A stretch of DNA of 64,000 nt from Chryseobacterium suipulveris (GTDB lineage Bacteria; Bacteroidota; Bacteroidia; Flavobacteriales; Weeksellaceae): positions 2,708,501 through 2,772,500 of the forward strand of contig NZ_CP094532.1 of NCBI RefSeq assembly GCF_022811685.1, read 5' to 3'. Under the pieces are notes generated by a model that ran no database searches, was not told the origin of the DNA, and saw only the letters and a program-made list of their open reading frames with translations. This document shows, one piece after another, positions 25,303-34,746 of the stretch. The stretch's first letter is position 1. The number at the start of each line of letters is the position of its first letter. Both the position numbers and the translations under genes were made by a program.

Positions 25303-26097
25303 ATGAAAAAATATATCCTCGCAATAATTGCATTAATAATTGTAGCTTCGTGCAAAACAAAGACTGCGGTCACACCGCCAATAAGCGCGAGTACTCCGAT
25401 TGCTTCCAATACCGAATTCTTTAGTAAAATTAAGGAAAAACCGAATTTCCAGCAGTTGAAAATCAACTCCAAAGTGAATGTGGAGACGGGGAGTTATATC
25501 CCCACTTTAGATGCGACCATCTACATCGAAAACGGCCAGAAAGTATGGATGAATATGCTTGCAGTTTTCCTGAACGTGGGACGCGGAATCGCAACTCCCG
25601 ATGGAATCCGCGGATACGAAAAGTGGAACAAAACCTACATCGAATCCGACTTTACGTATCTGAACAATCTGATGAATGTGAATTTCATCGATTTCAGTTC
25701 GCTCCAGAATCTTTTGACGGGTAGAAACTTCGTGCCGATCAACGAAAAGGATTTTATTCTCACCAAAAATGCACAGGGCTACTCCCTGAATTCTTCAAAA
25801 AACCTCATCTTTCAGAACAAGGGTAAAACTTCTGAATACGCGGTTTCTTTGGACTATTCGAACGATTTCGATTTGATGAGGGTGAATTTGAAGGACATGA
25901 AGTCCGCCGACAATCTGGAAGTTTTATACGGAAACTGGGAGAGTTTTGAAAACATGAAAATCCCAAAAAATGTTAAAATAATTATAAAAGGTTCAAAAGC
26001 AAGCCAGATTCTGTTAGAAAACACGAAATTTGACAGTTCTAAAATGGAGACGCCGTACTCTGTTCCCAACAATTATACGAAAACTGAGATTAGATGA
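25303..26097 (+). CDS. DUF4292 lipoprotein
   Basis: 264 residues with a lipoprotein signal: basic start, hydrophobic stretch and lipobox ending IIVASC, cysteine 17. The rest is beta-rich, matching the DUF4292 family of Bacteroidetes, which resembles LolA/LolB-like lipid-carrier folds; function unproven. Its stop overlaps the start of the EnvC-like gene (ATGA), and it opens an envelope operon that runs to RibA. Confidence 0.8.
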   Translation: MKKYILAIIALIIVASCKTKTAVTPPISASTPIASNTEFFSKIKEKPNFQQLKINSKVNVETGSYIPTLDATIYIENGQKVWMNMLAVFLNVGRGIATPDGIRGYEKWNKTYIESDFTYLNNLMNVNFIDFSSLQNLLTGRNFVPINEKDFILTKNAQGYSLNSSKNLIFQNKGKTSEYAVSLDYSNDFDLMRVNLKDMKSADNLEVLYGNWESFENMKIPKNVKIIIKGSKASQILLENTKFDSSKMETPYSVPNNYTKTEIR

Positions 26098-27677
26098 TTA
26101 AGAGAATTGGCTTTTTAATAGGAATTTTTCTGTTCGGATTTTTTTCTGCCCAGAAAAAGGAACAACTTCAAAAGCAAAATGCGGAACTGAAAAAACAAAT
26201 CGCAGCAATCAACGCCAATCTTGCAAAAACCCAGCAGGAATCCAAACTTTCCATCGCTTATCTGAACGATGTGGACAAGAAAATCCAGCTTCGTGAAAAA
26301 GTCTATATCAATACCCAAAAAGAAAAAAAACTGATAGAAGACGATATCTATCTTCGACAATTAGAAATCAACCGACAGAATAAGGAACTTGCAGTTTTAA
26401 GAAAGAACTACGCTGAAGTGTTGGTGAAGGCGTACAAGAACAAGGGAGTTCAAAACAAGGTAACATTTATTTTATCTTCAAAAAATTTAGGCGAGGCGTT
26501 ACGAAGAGTTCAGTATTTAAAAGATTACTCCGATTATCAGGACAAGAAAGCTGCCGAGATTAGCGATGCAGCGAAAAAGCTCCAACAAAGTGTCGCCTTA
26601 AGACAACGTTCGGTGAAGGACAAAGAAGTTTTGCTGACCAACCAGCAGAAAGATCTTGTAACCATTGAGGCAGAAAAGAAACAAAAGGAGAATCTACTTC
26701 AGGAGTTCAAAAAGAATGAAGTACAGCTTACCGCAGAACTGAAACAAAAACAGCAAGAATCGAAAAAACTCGAGGCGCAGATTCGTTCAATTATCGCTGA
26801 AGAAATTAGAATCGCAAAAGCAAAGGAGGAGGAAAGAAAGAGAGAAGAAGCTGAAAAAATCCGTTTGGCTAAAATTGCAGCTGAGAAGGAAAAAGCGAGA
26901 ATTGAAGCAGAAAACAAAGCCAGACTCGAAGCGCTCGCTCTCGAAAAGAAACGTGCAGATGAAGAGGCAAAACGTTTGAAAGATATAGCCGACAAAAAAG
27001 CTGCTGAAGAAGCAGAACGTGCAAAAATTGCAGCAGCAGCCGATGCAAAAAAATTGGAAGATGCCAGAAAAGCTGCAGACGCCGAAAAAGCAGAAGCAAG
27101 AAGATTAGCCGCGGCAAAAGAAGCTGCCGACGCTGCAGCAAAAGCAAAAGAAGCTGCCGATAAAGCCGCTGCAGCAAGAGCCGCAGAAGCTACTCTTGCC
27201 AAGAAAAACGAAGACGACAAAAAAGCCGCAGAAACGAAAGCAATGACCAACTTCGGTGTTTCAACTGCCGTCGGAAACAACTTTGCCGCTAATCGCGGTA
27301 GAATGGGAATGCCTGCTTACGGAACAATTACCCACCGGTTCGGACGACAGCCGCACCCGGTCTTCAAGAATATTGTGGAAGAAAACAACGGAATCAAAAT
27401 CGCTGTTACCAAAGGAACCATCGCTAAATGTATCGCTCCAGGAACTGTTTCGCGTATTGTGGCTTCAGGAGACGGCTCAAAAATGGTTTTCGTAAAACAC
27501 GGCGATTATTTCACGATTTACGCAAATCTTTCCACAACCATGGTCTCAGCGAATCAGCAGGTTTCCGCAGGAACGTCGATCGGTGCTGTTGGTGAAGATT
27601 TCGACGGAACCTATACGCTTGATTTCCAGATTTGGAACGGGACCAATCCTGTGGATCCACTGAGTTGGGTAAATTAA
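26094..27677 (+). CDS. EnvC-like murein hydrolase activator with degenerate LytM domain
   Basis: 527 residues: signal peptide (about 1-19, cut after FFSA), a long coiled coil (about 20-240), a very Ala/Lys/Glu-rich helical stretch (about 240-390) and a C-terminal LytM/M23 domain (about 400-527). In the LytM domain the metal-binding residues are replaced: NNGIKI stands where active enzymes have HxGxD, and YANL where they have the YxHL histidine. This is the EnvC pattern: a periplasmic activator of cell-wall amidases in cell division rather than a hydrolase. Start overlaps the DUF4292 gene by 4 bases. Confidence 0.85.
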   Translation: MIKRIGFLIGIFLFGFFSAQKKEQLQKQNAELKKQIAAINANLAKTQQESKLSIAYLNDVDKKIQLREKVYINTQKEKKLIEDDIYLRQLEINRQNKELAVLRKNYAEVLVKAYKNKGVQNKVTFILSSKNLGEALRRVQYLKDYSDYQDKKAAEISDAAKKLQQSVALRQRSVKDKEVLLTNQQKDLVTIEAEKKQKENLLQEFKKNEVQLTAELKQKQQESKKLEAQIRSIIAEEIRIAKAKEEERKREEAEKIRLAKIAAEKEKARIEAENKARLEALALEKKRADEEAKRLKDIADKKAAEEAERAKIAAAADAKKLEDARKAADAEKAEARRLAAAKEAADAAAKAKEAADKAAAARAAEATLAKKNEDDKKAAETKAMTNFGVSTAVGNNFAANRGRMGMPAYGTITHRFGRQPHPVFKNIVEENNGIKIAVTKGTIAKCIAPGTVSRIVASGDGSKMVFVKHGDYFTIYANLSTTMVSANQQVSAGTSIGAVGEDFDGTYTLDFQIWNGTNPVDPLSWVN

Positions 27678-27711
27678 AAATAAACTTTAACTTTACAGAA
27701 AATTTTTTGAG

Positions 27712-27915
27712 ATGATTACATTAACAATAATGGCGCTTTCGTGGCAACATTTACTCATCGTAGCGATCATCGTGCTTGTGCTCTTCGGTGGAAGAAAAAT
27801 TCCGGAAATGATGCGTGGACTCGGTTCAGGAATCAAGGAGTTTAAAGACGCGGTGAAGGAAGACGATAAGAAACCTTCAGAACAGCAAAAATCGAATTCT
27901 GATACGGCGAACTAA
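27712..27915 (+). CDS. tatA: Sec-independent translocase subunit TatA/TatE
   Basis: 67 residues (or 61 if starting at the ATG at 27730): one N-terminal membrane helix (QHLLIVAIIVLVLFGG) directly followed by GGRKIPEMMRGLGSGIKEFKDAV, the FG hinge and amphipathic helix of TatA, then an acidic tail. Forms the pore of the twin-arginine export pathway. tatC is not in the window. Lies within the envelope operon. Confidence 0.92.
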   Translation: MITLTIMALSWQHLLIVAIIVLVLFGGRKIPEMMRGLGSGIKEFKDAVKEDDKKPSEQQKSNSDTAN

Positions 27916-27926
27916 AAGAAAGAACT

Positions 27927-28541
27927 ATGAGTTTTACGGATCAAGCTTGGGAAATCTTTGAAAAGTCGATTTCTGATTATCATATTAAAGATGATGTAGA
28001 TACACCTGTTGACAATCCCTACAAAGCCGAAAGTTTGGAACGGCTTTTGTATGCTAAGAATTGGATTGATACCGTTCAATGGCATTTGGAAGATATTATT
28101 CGTGATGAAAATATTGATCCCACTGAAGCTTTGAAAATAAAAAGAAGAATAGACTCCTCTAATCAGCAAAGGACTGATCTGGTGGAGTTTATCGACAGTT
28201 GGTTCCTGAACAAATACAAAGATATCGCACCAAATAACGATGCCAAAATCAATTCGGAAACTCCAGCTTGGGCAGTTGACCGCCTTTCGATTTTGGCACT
28301 GAAAGTTTATCACATGTCGCTCGAAGCGCACAGGGAATCCGCAAGTATGGAGCACAGACAGAAATGTACAGAGAAACTAAATGTTTTACTCGAACAGAAA
28401 AAAGACCTGTCTGAAGCAATCAACCAGCTGATTTTTGATATTGAGAACGGTAAAGTTAAGATGAAAGTTTACAAACAAATGAAGATGTATAATGACGAAA
28501 CACTTAACCCGGTCCTTTATCAAAATGTAAAAAATGGGTAA
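27927..28541 (+). CDS. DUF4254 protein
   Basis: 204 residues, all-helical and soluble, matching the DUF4254 family found next to tatA and cell-wall genes in Bacteroidetes; often close to glycosyltransferase or heptosyltransferase genes. Function unknown. Begins 12 bases after tatA, and its last 8 bases overlap the start of the lipoprotein gene. Confidence 0.8.
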   Translation: MSFTDQAWEIFEKSISDYHIKDDVDTPVDNPYKAESLERLLYAKNWIDTVQWHLEDIIRDENIDPTEALKIKRRIDSSNQQRTDLVEFIDSWFLNKYKDIAPNNDAKINSETPAWAVDRLSILALKVYHMSLEAHRESASMEHRQKCTEKLNVLLEQKKDLSEAINQLIFDIENGKVKMKVYKQMKMYNDETLNPVLYQNVKNG

Positions 28542-28998
28542 ACCTGGACTTATTTATCTTCTTTTATTCTTTCTTTCAGTATCCTGTTCGGTAGAGAAGC
28601 TCAACCTTTCGCCGATCAACGATTCGGTTTCGGGTAAATCGTCATCCACCATCAATTATCCTGAAAAAAAGAACCTTATTGTTTACTCATCAGAGATTAC
28701 AGGATTAATATCGAGCATTCCAAAGTTCAAGAACGACGCCGTAAATGCTGAGATCGCGGTGATGAAGTACCATTTGAAGGACTATATCGATGCAATGGAG
28801 GCCTATAATATCAACGGATTAAATTCTGCACAACGGAAATTCGAAAGATCCTACAAAAAAATCCAAAGTTTACGAAAATATTTGAAACCAGAAGATGATG
28901 CGATTCTGAACCGGTATCTGGTAAGAATTAAGACCAATATGACTTTACTTGAAAGCAATCTGCCGAAAGACTCAATCAACTCACCTACCAAATACTAA
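28534..28998 (+). CDS. Small lipoprotein of unknown function
   Basis: 154 residues with a lipoprotein signal peptide (LIYLLLFFLSVSC, lipid-modified Cys at about 19), then a Ser/Asn-rich linker and a helical domain. No family recognised. Overlaps the DUF4254 gene by 8 bases and is followed by ribA after 8 bases, so it is in the same operon and should be anchored in the outer or inner membrane. Confidence 0.75.
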   Translation: MGKPGLIYLLLFFLSVSCSVEKLNLSPINDSVSGKSSSTINYPEKKNLIVYSSEITGLISSIPKFKNDAVNAEIAVMKYHLKDYIDAMEAYNINGLNSAQRKFERSYKKIQSLRKYLKPEDDAILNRYLVRIKTNMTLLESNLPKDSINSPTKY

Positions 28999-29006
28999 TA
29001 CCCTTC

Positions 29007-29603
29007 ATGCTAAAAATTCAAGCCGAATCGAATGTTCCCACTGAATATGGAACATTCCGAATGATTGCAATTTCCGAAAACGAAAGCGACTGGATGCCAC
29101 ACATGGCAATTATCGCCGAGAATACAGATTTCTCAAAACCTGTGAACGTACGCTTTCATTCAGAATGTATCACCGGTGAAGTTTTCCATTCCAGAAAATG
29201 TGAATGCGGCCAACAATTGGATGCAGCTATGAAATACACCCACGAAAATGGCGGAATTATTGTTTACCTTCGCCAGGAAGGAAGAAATATCGGGATCATC
29301 AACAAACTTCGCGCATACTCTTTACAGGAAAAAGGTTTGGATACCGTTGAAGCCAACGTGAAACTGGGACTTCCCGCAGACGACAGAGATTTCGATGCAG
29401 CGATTGAAATTCTCAATATTTTGGGAGTAAAGGAAATCAACCTTCTTACCAACAATCCCGAAAAAATGAAGGTGGTGCGGAAAAGCAACATTCGACTTAT
29501 TAAGAGAATTCCGCTACAAATCCATTCCACAAACGAAAGCAAGGGTTACCTTAAGGTGAAGAAAGATTACTTCGGCCATCTCTTGGAAGATGAAAACAAA
29601 TAA
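29007..29603 (+). CDS. ribA: GTP cyclohydrolase II
   Basis: First committed step of riboflavin synthesis: GTP to diaminohydroxy-phosphoribosylaminopyrimidine. 198 residues, a stand-alone RibA without fused DHBP synthase. Zinc ligands Cys54, Cys65 and Cys67 (HSECITGEVFHSRKCECG) and the GTP-binding/catalytic RQEGRNIGI (89-97) are present. Last gene of the operon that starts with the DUF4292 lipoprotein; converges with the pseudouridine synthase gene. Confidence 0.95.
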   Translation: MLKIQAESNVPTEYGTFRMIAISENESDWMPHMAIIAENTDFSKPVNVRFHSECITGEVFHSRKCECGQQLDAAMKYTHENGGIIVYLRQEGRNIGIINKLRAYSLQEKGLDTVEANVKLGLPADDRDFDAAIEILNILGVKEINLLTNNPEKMKVVRKSNIRLIKRIPLQIHSTNESKGYLKVKKDYFGHLLEDENK

Positions 29604-29615
29604 TTGGCGACACGT

Positions 29616-30314
29616 TTAAGCATCACACGCTTTCCAAACAGCATCATTTTGGGGAACAGCGGCAACAATCTCCAGATTTTCTTTAGTTACAGGATGAATC
29701 AGCTCGAGTTTTCTGGCGTGCAGATGTATTCCACCATCCTGGTTTGAGCGGGGAGAACCATATTTCAAATCTCCTTTGATAGGAACTCCTATTTTCGAAA
29801 GCTGTGCACGAATCTGGTGATGACGACCCGTTTCGAGGTCAATTTCAAGCAGTTGGAAATTATCCAAATACTTAATTACCTTATAGTTAAGAATTGACTC
29901 TTTAGCTCCTTCTGTCGGTTTTGGAAACACTGTGGCTTTGTTGGTTTTCTCGTTTTTCTTTAGATAATGAATCAGCCGTTGCGATTGCGGAATCATTTCT
30001 TTAGCGACAACTGCCCAATAAGTTTTCTTAACTTCTCTATTTTTTACCATTTGGGTTAACCGCGAAAGTGCTTTGGAGGTTTTCGCATAGATTACCAAAC
30101 CCGACGTAGGACGGTCAATTCTGTGAACAAGACCTAAAAAAACATTTCCCGGTTTCTGATCCCTGATTTTAATAAAATTCTTGATAAGCTCCAGTAAGGA
30201 TTCGTCCCCTGTTTTATCGCCCTGAACAAGCTGACCAACTTTTTTATTGACCACAATAATATGGTTGTCTTCGAAAACGATTTGGGATTCGGAAAAATTT
30301 GCTGGGTTTTGCAT
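29616..30314 (-). CDS. RluA-family pseudouridine synthase
   Basis: Isomerises uridine to pseudouridine in rRNA or tRNA. 232 residues; the catalytic Asp67 is in HRIDRPTSGL (64-73). The N-terminal S4 domain found in RluC/RluD is missing, so it is a short RluA-type enzyme. Exact target uridine cannot be told from sequence. Confidence 0.9.
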   Translation of the reverse strand: MQNPANFSESQIVFEDNHIIVVNKKVGQLVQGDKTGDESLLELIKNFIKIRDQKPGNVFLGLVHRIDRPTSGLVIYAKTSKALSRLTQMVKNREVKKTYWAVVAKEMIPQSQRLIHYLKKNEKTNKATVFPKPTEGAKESILNYKVIKYLDNFQLLEIDLETGRHHQIRAQLSKIGVPIKGDLKYGSPRSNQDGGIHLHARKLELIHPVTKENLEIVAAVPQNDAVWKACDA

Positions 30315-30367
30315 TAATGTTATTTAACACCCCAAAATTAAGGCAATTTAGAAAGACATGGAAGTTT

Positions 30368-30889
30368 TTAGTCCTCTGTTTCGGAAATGTATTGAGCAAA
30401 AAACAACCTTTGCGAATCGAATGCAATATCTTCAAGGTTGATTTGGTTCCTTTTTAACCATATCGTTTCTGAGATTTCTGAGATTTCCAGCTGGATATCG
30501 AATTTTTCGTCAACCTCATACTCGTAAAAAAGATCCAGAGTGTTGTATGGAATGTTCTTGTAAACATACACATTTGGCAAACTTGTAGCATATTTGAGCT
30601 TGGAGGCATCAACCGTTATGTTCATCTCCTCATGAAGTTCGCGAACACAGGTTTCTTCTGCACTTTCTTTGGGGTCAACAAAACCTCCCGCCAAGTCCAG
30701 CTTACCTTTTTTTGGTTCCTGATTTCGACGTGTAAAGAGAATTTCGTCGCCACATTTAATAATCACCGCAACTGCTCCTGCAACGTTATGAAAAAGCACA
30801 TAATCACAGCTTCCGCAGCTCCACTTCTTCTCACCGTTCCATTCCAGGGTTTTGTTCCCGCATTTGGGGCAGAATTTCAGTTCTTCCAT
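30368..30889 (-). CDS. Nudix hydrolase with N-terminal zinc ribbon
   Basis: 173 residues. A four-cysteine zinc ribbon (Cys7, 10, 25, 28) precedes a Nudix domain whose box is complete: Gly69-x5-Glu75-x7-ArgGlu-Leu-x-GluGlu (83-88). The ribbon recalls NudC-type NADH pyrophosphatases but the protein is shorter; substrate unknown. Its ATG overlaps the xerD stop (TAATG), so both are translated from one message. Confidence 0.85.
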   Translation of the reverse strand: MEELKFCPKCGNKTLEWNGEKKWSCGSCDYVLFHNVAGAVAVIIKCGDEILFTRRNQEPKKGKLDLAGGFVDPKESAEETCVRELHEEMNITVDASKLKYATSLPNVYVYKNIPYNTLDLFYEYEVDEKFDIQLEISEISETIWLKRNQINLEDIAFDSQRLFFAQYISETED

Positions 30890-31797
30890 TAAGCCATGTT
30901 TCTTGGATGAAAATTCAGGATTACATCACGAAGTTCCTCATTTTTGAGATGGGTGTAGATTTCGGTCGTAGTAATACTCGAGTGTCCCAACATTTCCTGG
31001 ATATATCTCAAATCAGCGCCATTTTGCAAAAGGTGGGTTGCAAATGAATGCCTGAATGTGTGTGGAGAGATTTTCTTGTTGATGCCCGCTTTATCGGTAA
31101 GTTCCTTGATGATGATAAAGACAATCACCCGCGACATAGCCGAACCTCTGCTGTTTAGGAACAGGATGTCTTCACACTTTTTATTGATTTTATATTTGGA
31201 ACGCACCTCACTGATGTATTCCTTAATGAGTTTGGAGGTCCAGTTTGCTAATGGAACAAATCGGGATTTATCGCCTTTTCCGTCAACTTTCAGGTAAAGT
31301 TCCTTGAAATTGATATTAGAGATTTTAAGGTCGATGAGTTCAGAAACCCGTAATCCACATCCGTAAAGAACTTCGATCATACAGTGGTTTCTGCGGCCTA
31401 AATCTGTACTGATATCAATCGCGCTAATTATTTTTTCAACATCGTCAAAACTTAGTGTGTCTGGAAGATAAAGTCCGAGTTTTGGGCCTTCAAGCAAAGA
31501 GGAAGGATTGTCAGTACGCACCTCGTCATCTACAAGATATTTGAAGAACGCCTTAATTGAAGAAATCCATCTTGCCTGAGTTCTCTCACTGAACTTTTTC
31601 TTCGACAGCTGGAAAAGGTATTCCTGAAGGTTTTCGTAGGTAATTTCTAAAGGACCAAGATTATCCATTTCGGAATCCGCGTAATCCCTTAATTTTCTGA
31701 TATCTCTAAGATAAGCATCCAAGGTGTTATCCGAGAAATTTCTTTCAAACTTCAAAAAATTCTCAAAGTCTTTAATTTTTTCATCCCAAGTCATCAT
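30889..31797 (-). CDS. xerD: Chromosome-dimer tyrosine recombinase XerD
   Basis: 302 residues, normal for XerC/XerD. N-terminal SAM-like core-binding domain (1-100), catalytic domain with Arg150 (GCGLRVSEL), Lys177, His246-x2-Arg249 (HTFRH), His272 (LGHSS) and Tyr281 (IYTHL). The HTFRHSFATHLLQNGADLR block is typical of XerD. It resolves chromosome dimers at dif with XerC. Either of two adjacent ATGs (31797, 31794) may be the start. Unrelated to the element integrase at 15463. Confidence 0.93.
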   Translation of the reverse strand: MMTWDEKIKDFENFLKFERNFSDNTLDAYLRDIRKLRDYADSEMDNLGPLEITYENLQEYLFQLSKKKFSERTQARWISSIKAFFKYLVDDEVRTDNPSSLLEGPKLGLYLPDTLSFDDVEKIISAIDISTDLGRRNHCMIEVLYGCGLRVSELIDLKISNINFKELYLKVDGKGDKSRFVPLANWTSKLIKEYISEVRSKYKINKKCEDILFLNSRGSAMSRVIVFIIIKELTDKAGINKKISPHTFRHSFATHLLQNGADLRYIQEMLGHSSITTTEIYTHLKNEELRDVILNFHPRNMA

Positions 31798-31814
31798 GTT
31801 TATGTTTTTAGTTT

Positions 31815-32240
31815 TTAAAGGAGTTGTTCCTTGGAAATCTTTACGATTTCAATACCGTGGTTTTTAAGAAACTCAATCCCGTCATTGTCGGAATAATCGT
31901 CTGTATAAACCAATTTTTTAATACCTGCCTGCAAAACGAGTTTGCTGCATTCTTTGCACGGCGACAAAGTTAAGTACAGCGTCGCATCTCTTGCAGATTG
32001 TGTGGAACCTGCCAATTTCAGAATTGCATTTGCTTCTGCGTGCAAAACATACCAATGGGTTTTTCCCGATTCATCTTCACAGCAGTTTTCAAATCCGGAC
32101 GGAGTGCCGTTATAGCCGTCAGAAATTATCATTCTGTCTTTTACGATCAGCGCTCCTACTTTTTTTCTTTTGCAGTAGGAGAGTTTTGCCCATTCTTCCG
32201 CCATTTTTAAATAGGCGATGTCAAATTTAGTAATGATCAA
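31815..32240 (-). CDS. dCMP deaminase family protein
   Basis: Zinc cytidine/deoxycytidylate deaminase fold, 141 residues: HAEANA (His67, catalytic Glu69) and PCKECSK (Cys95, Cys98) are the zinc site. Likely makes dUMP from dCMP and so joins dut in dTMP supply. Length and the N-terminal sequence match deoxycytidylate deaminases rather than cytidine deaminase. Confidence 0.88.
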   Translation of the reverse strand: MIITKFDIAYLKMAEEWAKLSYCKRKKVGALIVKDRMIISDGYNGTPSGFENCCEDESGKTHWYVLHAEANAILKLAGSTQSARDATLYLTLSPCKECSKLVLQAGIKKLVYTDDYSDNDGIEFLKNHGIEIVKISKEQLL

Positions 32241-32278
32241 AATTATTAAATTGCTTTATCGATTATTGGTTGAAAACC

Positions 32279-33052
32279 TTAGAATACTGGTTTTCTTTTT
32301 TCCATGAAAGCGGTTACGCCTTCCTTCTTATCATCCATCTCAAACAATTCGCCAAAGGATTTAATCTCGGTTTCAAAGCCGCGTTCGGTTTCGGACAAGT
32401 TTACTGCCTCTATTGCTTTTGAGATTGCCATCGGAGAGTTATTTGCGATTGTTGCGGCAAGTTCTTTTGCTTTTGAGACAAGATCTTCCTGGCTGAAAAC
32501 TTCGTTTACCAAACCGATTTCTTTTGCTCGTTGTGCGGGAATCATTTTGGCCGAAAAAATCAGCTCATTTGCCAATCCTTTCCCTACAAGTTTAGGAAGC
32601 CGCTGAGTTCCGCCGTATCCCGGAATCAGCCCCAAAGTTACTTCTGGAAGTCCGAGACGCGCATTATCAGACGCGTAGCGAATATGGCACGACATTGCCA
32701 ACTCCAAACCGCCACCTAAGGCAAACCCGTTTACTGCCGCAATTACGGGTTTATTTAAATTTTCAATTTTATCAAAAAGGATGTTCTGTCCATTTCTTGC
32801 CAACTGTTCTGCAGCTTCTTTTCCAAAGTCAGAAAACTCTTTAATGTCTGCTCCTGCAACGAATGACTTTTCCCCACTCCCTGTAATAATTGCCACTCTA
32901 ATATTTGAATCTGTTGAAATCTCGTCTAAAACAGCACTCAGCTCGGAAATGGTTTTTGCATTCAGTGCATTTAGACTCTGCGGTCGGTTGATGGTAACCA
33001 ACGCGATTTTTCCTTCTGTTTCAAAGATTATGTTTTCGTAAGTCATATTCAA
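32279..33052 (-). CDS. Enoyl-CoA hydratase
   Basis: Crotonase-fold enzyme hydrating 2-trans-enoyl-CoA in beta-oxidation. 257 residues. Oxyanion-hole and acid residues are visible: VAGADIKEF, GFALGGGLELAM with Glu117, and GLPEVTLGLIPGYGGTQRL with Glu137. Two ATGs six bases apart are possible starts. It may also serve phenylacetate breakdown (PaaF-like), though it is far from paaA. Confidence 0.93.
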   Translation of the reverse strand: MNMTYENIIFETEGKIALVTINRPQSLNALNAKTISELSAVLDEISTDSNIRVAIITGSGEKSFVAGADIKEFSDFGKEAAEQLARNGQNILFDKIENLNKPVIAAVNGFALGGGLELAMSCHIRYASDNARLGLPEVTLGLIPGYGGTQRLPKLVGKGLANELIFSAKMIPAQRAKEIGLVNEVFSQEDLVSKAKELAATIANNSPMAISKAIEAVNLSETERGFETEIKSFGELFEMDDKKEGVTAFMEKRKPVF

Positions 33053-33163
33053 TTATGATTATAAAATATTAGACTGCAATGTAAATATTTATTTTCAGAT
33101 TAAAAAGAGTTAAATCACCCAATATTAATTTTAATAATCGATGATTTTAATTAAAAATATTAA

Positions 33164-34654
33164 TCATATTTTAGCGTGGTTCATCATATTAACATCAATA
33201 TTCACTTGAAGAGCCATTGCTATTTTCATTCCCATTTCAATATTTGCCCGGAAAAAATGACAAAGCTGCCGATTGATGATTTCATCTTTTTTGGGTCCAG
33301 AAATCCCTTTCATAGACTGCACGATGTTGTAAACCAGATGGTCCCGCTCTTGCTGATCCATAGCTTTACTGTAAAGCAATCCCGGTTGTGTGTAATGGTC
33401 GTCGTCATTTTCGTTTCGGTTAAAATTTCCAACTGAGGTTCCATCGAGTTCATATTCGAAATCGCGGTAGGATTCGTCCACGGTATTTCCGTCAAAACTG
33501 TTTGGGAAATAATTTGGTGAGTCGCCGTAGCTCGATGAATCCGCCATTAAACCGTCTCTTTGGTAATTTTTGAAACCAAAAGGACATCGGTTCACCTCCA
33601 GTAAATGTGCGTTTACACCTAATCTGTAGCGGTGCGCATCGGGATATGAAAACAATCTTCCCTGAAGCATCTTGTCGGGTGAGAAACTAATTCCATTTAC
33701 CAGATTCGCAGGTGAAAACGCAGCTTGTTCGACGTGGGCGAAATAATTGACGGGGACTTCGTTCAGCTCAATTTCACCGACTTCGATTAAAGGAAACTCG
33801 TCATGAAACCAAACTTTCGTCACGTCAAATGGATTCCAGCGAAATTCTCTCGCTTGATCTTCGGTCATTACCTGTATATAAACCGTCCACTTCGGGAAAT
33901 CGCCCATTTCGATCGCATTCACCAAATCTTCCTGTGCAAAATCAGGATTCTCACCCCTCATTTTCACGGCGTCATCATGAGTGAAATTTTTTATGCCCTG
34001 CTTGGTTTTGATGTGGAACTTCACCCATACCCTTTCGTTTTGTGAATTAATCATTGAAAAAGTATGCGATCCGAAACCGTGCATATGCCGATATCCAAAC
34101 GGAGTTCCTCGATTAGACATCAAGATCAACACCTGATGAAGTGATTCTGGGTTTAAGCTCCAGAAATCCCACATCATTGTTGCACTTTTCAGGTTGGTTT
34201 TGGGATGCTTTTTCTGGGTATGGATAAAATCAGGAAACTTCTTGGCATCCTTGATAAAAAAAACAGGAGTGTTGTTACCCACCAAATCCCAATTGCCGTC
34301 TTCCGTATAAAACTTAATTGCGAATCCGCGTGGATCTCTCTCAGTATCCGCACTTCCCTTTTCTCCTCCAACGGTGGAAAACCTGGTGAATATTTTGCAG
34401 TTGTTACCCACTTTCGAGAAAATCTTTGCCTTTGTATATACTGAAATATCGTGGGTCACCGTAAACTTGCCGTAAGCTCCCGTTCCCTTTGCATGAACAA
34501 TTCTTTCAGGAATTCTCTCGCGAACAAAATGTGCAAGATTTTCCTGCAAAATAAAATCCTGTAGCAAAACAGGGCCTCTCCTGTCAACAGTCTGGGAATT
34601 CTCGTGGTCGAAATATGGTGCGCCTGAAGTTCGGGTAAGCTTTTTATTACTCAT
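33164..34654 (-). CDS. katA: Haem catalase
   Basis: Monofunctional catalase degrading hydrogen peroxide; 496 residues from the ATG at 34654 (MSNKKLTRTSGAPYF), the size of small-subunit clade 3 enzymes; an ATG at 34690 would add 12 residues that lie over the promoter. Active-site His54 (VHAKGTGAYG), Asn127 (LVGNNTPVFF) and haem-ligand Tyr in RLFSYPDAHRYRLG are present. Divergent from oxyR with a 92-base spacer, so peroxide control by OxyR is likely. Confidence 0.97.
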   Translation of the reverse strand: MSNKKLTRTSGAPYFDHENSQTVDRRGPVLLQDFILQENLAHFVRERIPERIVHAKGTGAYGKFTVTHDISVYTKAKIFSKVGNNCKIFTRFSTVGGEKGSADTERDPRGFAIKFYTEDGNWDLVGNNTPVFFIKDAKKFPDFIHTQKKHPKTNLKSATMMWDFWSLNPESLHQVLILMSNRGTPFGYRHMHGFGSHTFSMINSQNERVWVKFHIKTKQGIKNFTHDDAVKMRGENPDFAQEDLVNAIEMGDFPKWTVYIQVMTEDQAREFRWNPFDVTKVWFHDEFPLIEVGEIELNEVPVNYFAHVEQAAFSPANLVNGISFSPDKMLQGRLFSYPDAHRYRLGVNAHLLEVNRCPFGFKNYQRDGLMADSSSYGDSPNYFPNSFDGNTVDESYRDFEYELDGTSVGNFNRNENDDDHYTQPGLLYSKAMDQQERDHLVYNIVQSMKGISGPKKDEIINRQLCHFFRANIEMGMKIAMALQVNIDVNMMNHAKI

Positions 34655-34677
34655 GATTCCTGAATATTTGTGAAAAC

Positions 34678-34726
34678 CAAATTTATTCAAAAATTGTCAG
34701 AAAACCGTAAATTGTAAGTATATTTG
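34678..34726. promoter_or_regulatory. Divergent katA / oxyR promoters
   Basis: TAAATTTG on the minus strand (34685-34678) lies 24 bases before katA, and TATATTTG on the plus strand (34719-34726) lies 20 bases before oxyR. A short palindrome ATAGACTAT follows at 34729-34737; it may or may not be an OxyR contact site. Confidence 0.5.
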
Positions 34727-34746
34727 TAATAGACTATATTTATGAA

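Noticed and set aside
26699..27280. Long antisense frame of 193 codons, Ala/Ser/Phe-rich
   Set aside because: It is the mirror of the Ala/Lys/Glu-rich repeat of the EnvC-like gene; low-complexity artefact.
30889..31797. A second integrated element marked by a tyrosine recombinase
   Set aside because: The gene is XerD by length and motif, lies in a core operon and has no flanking repeats.
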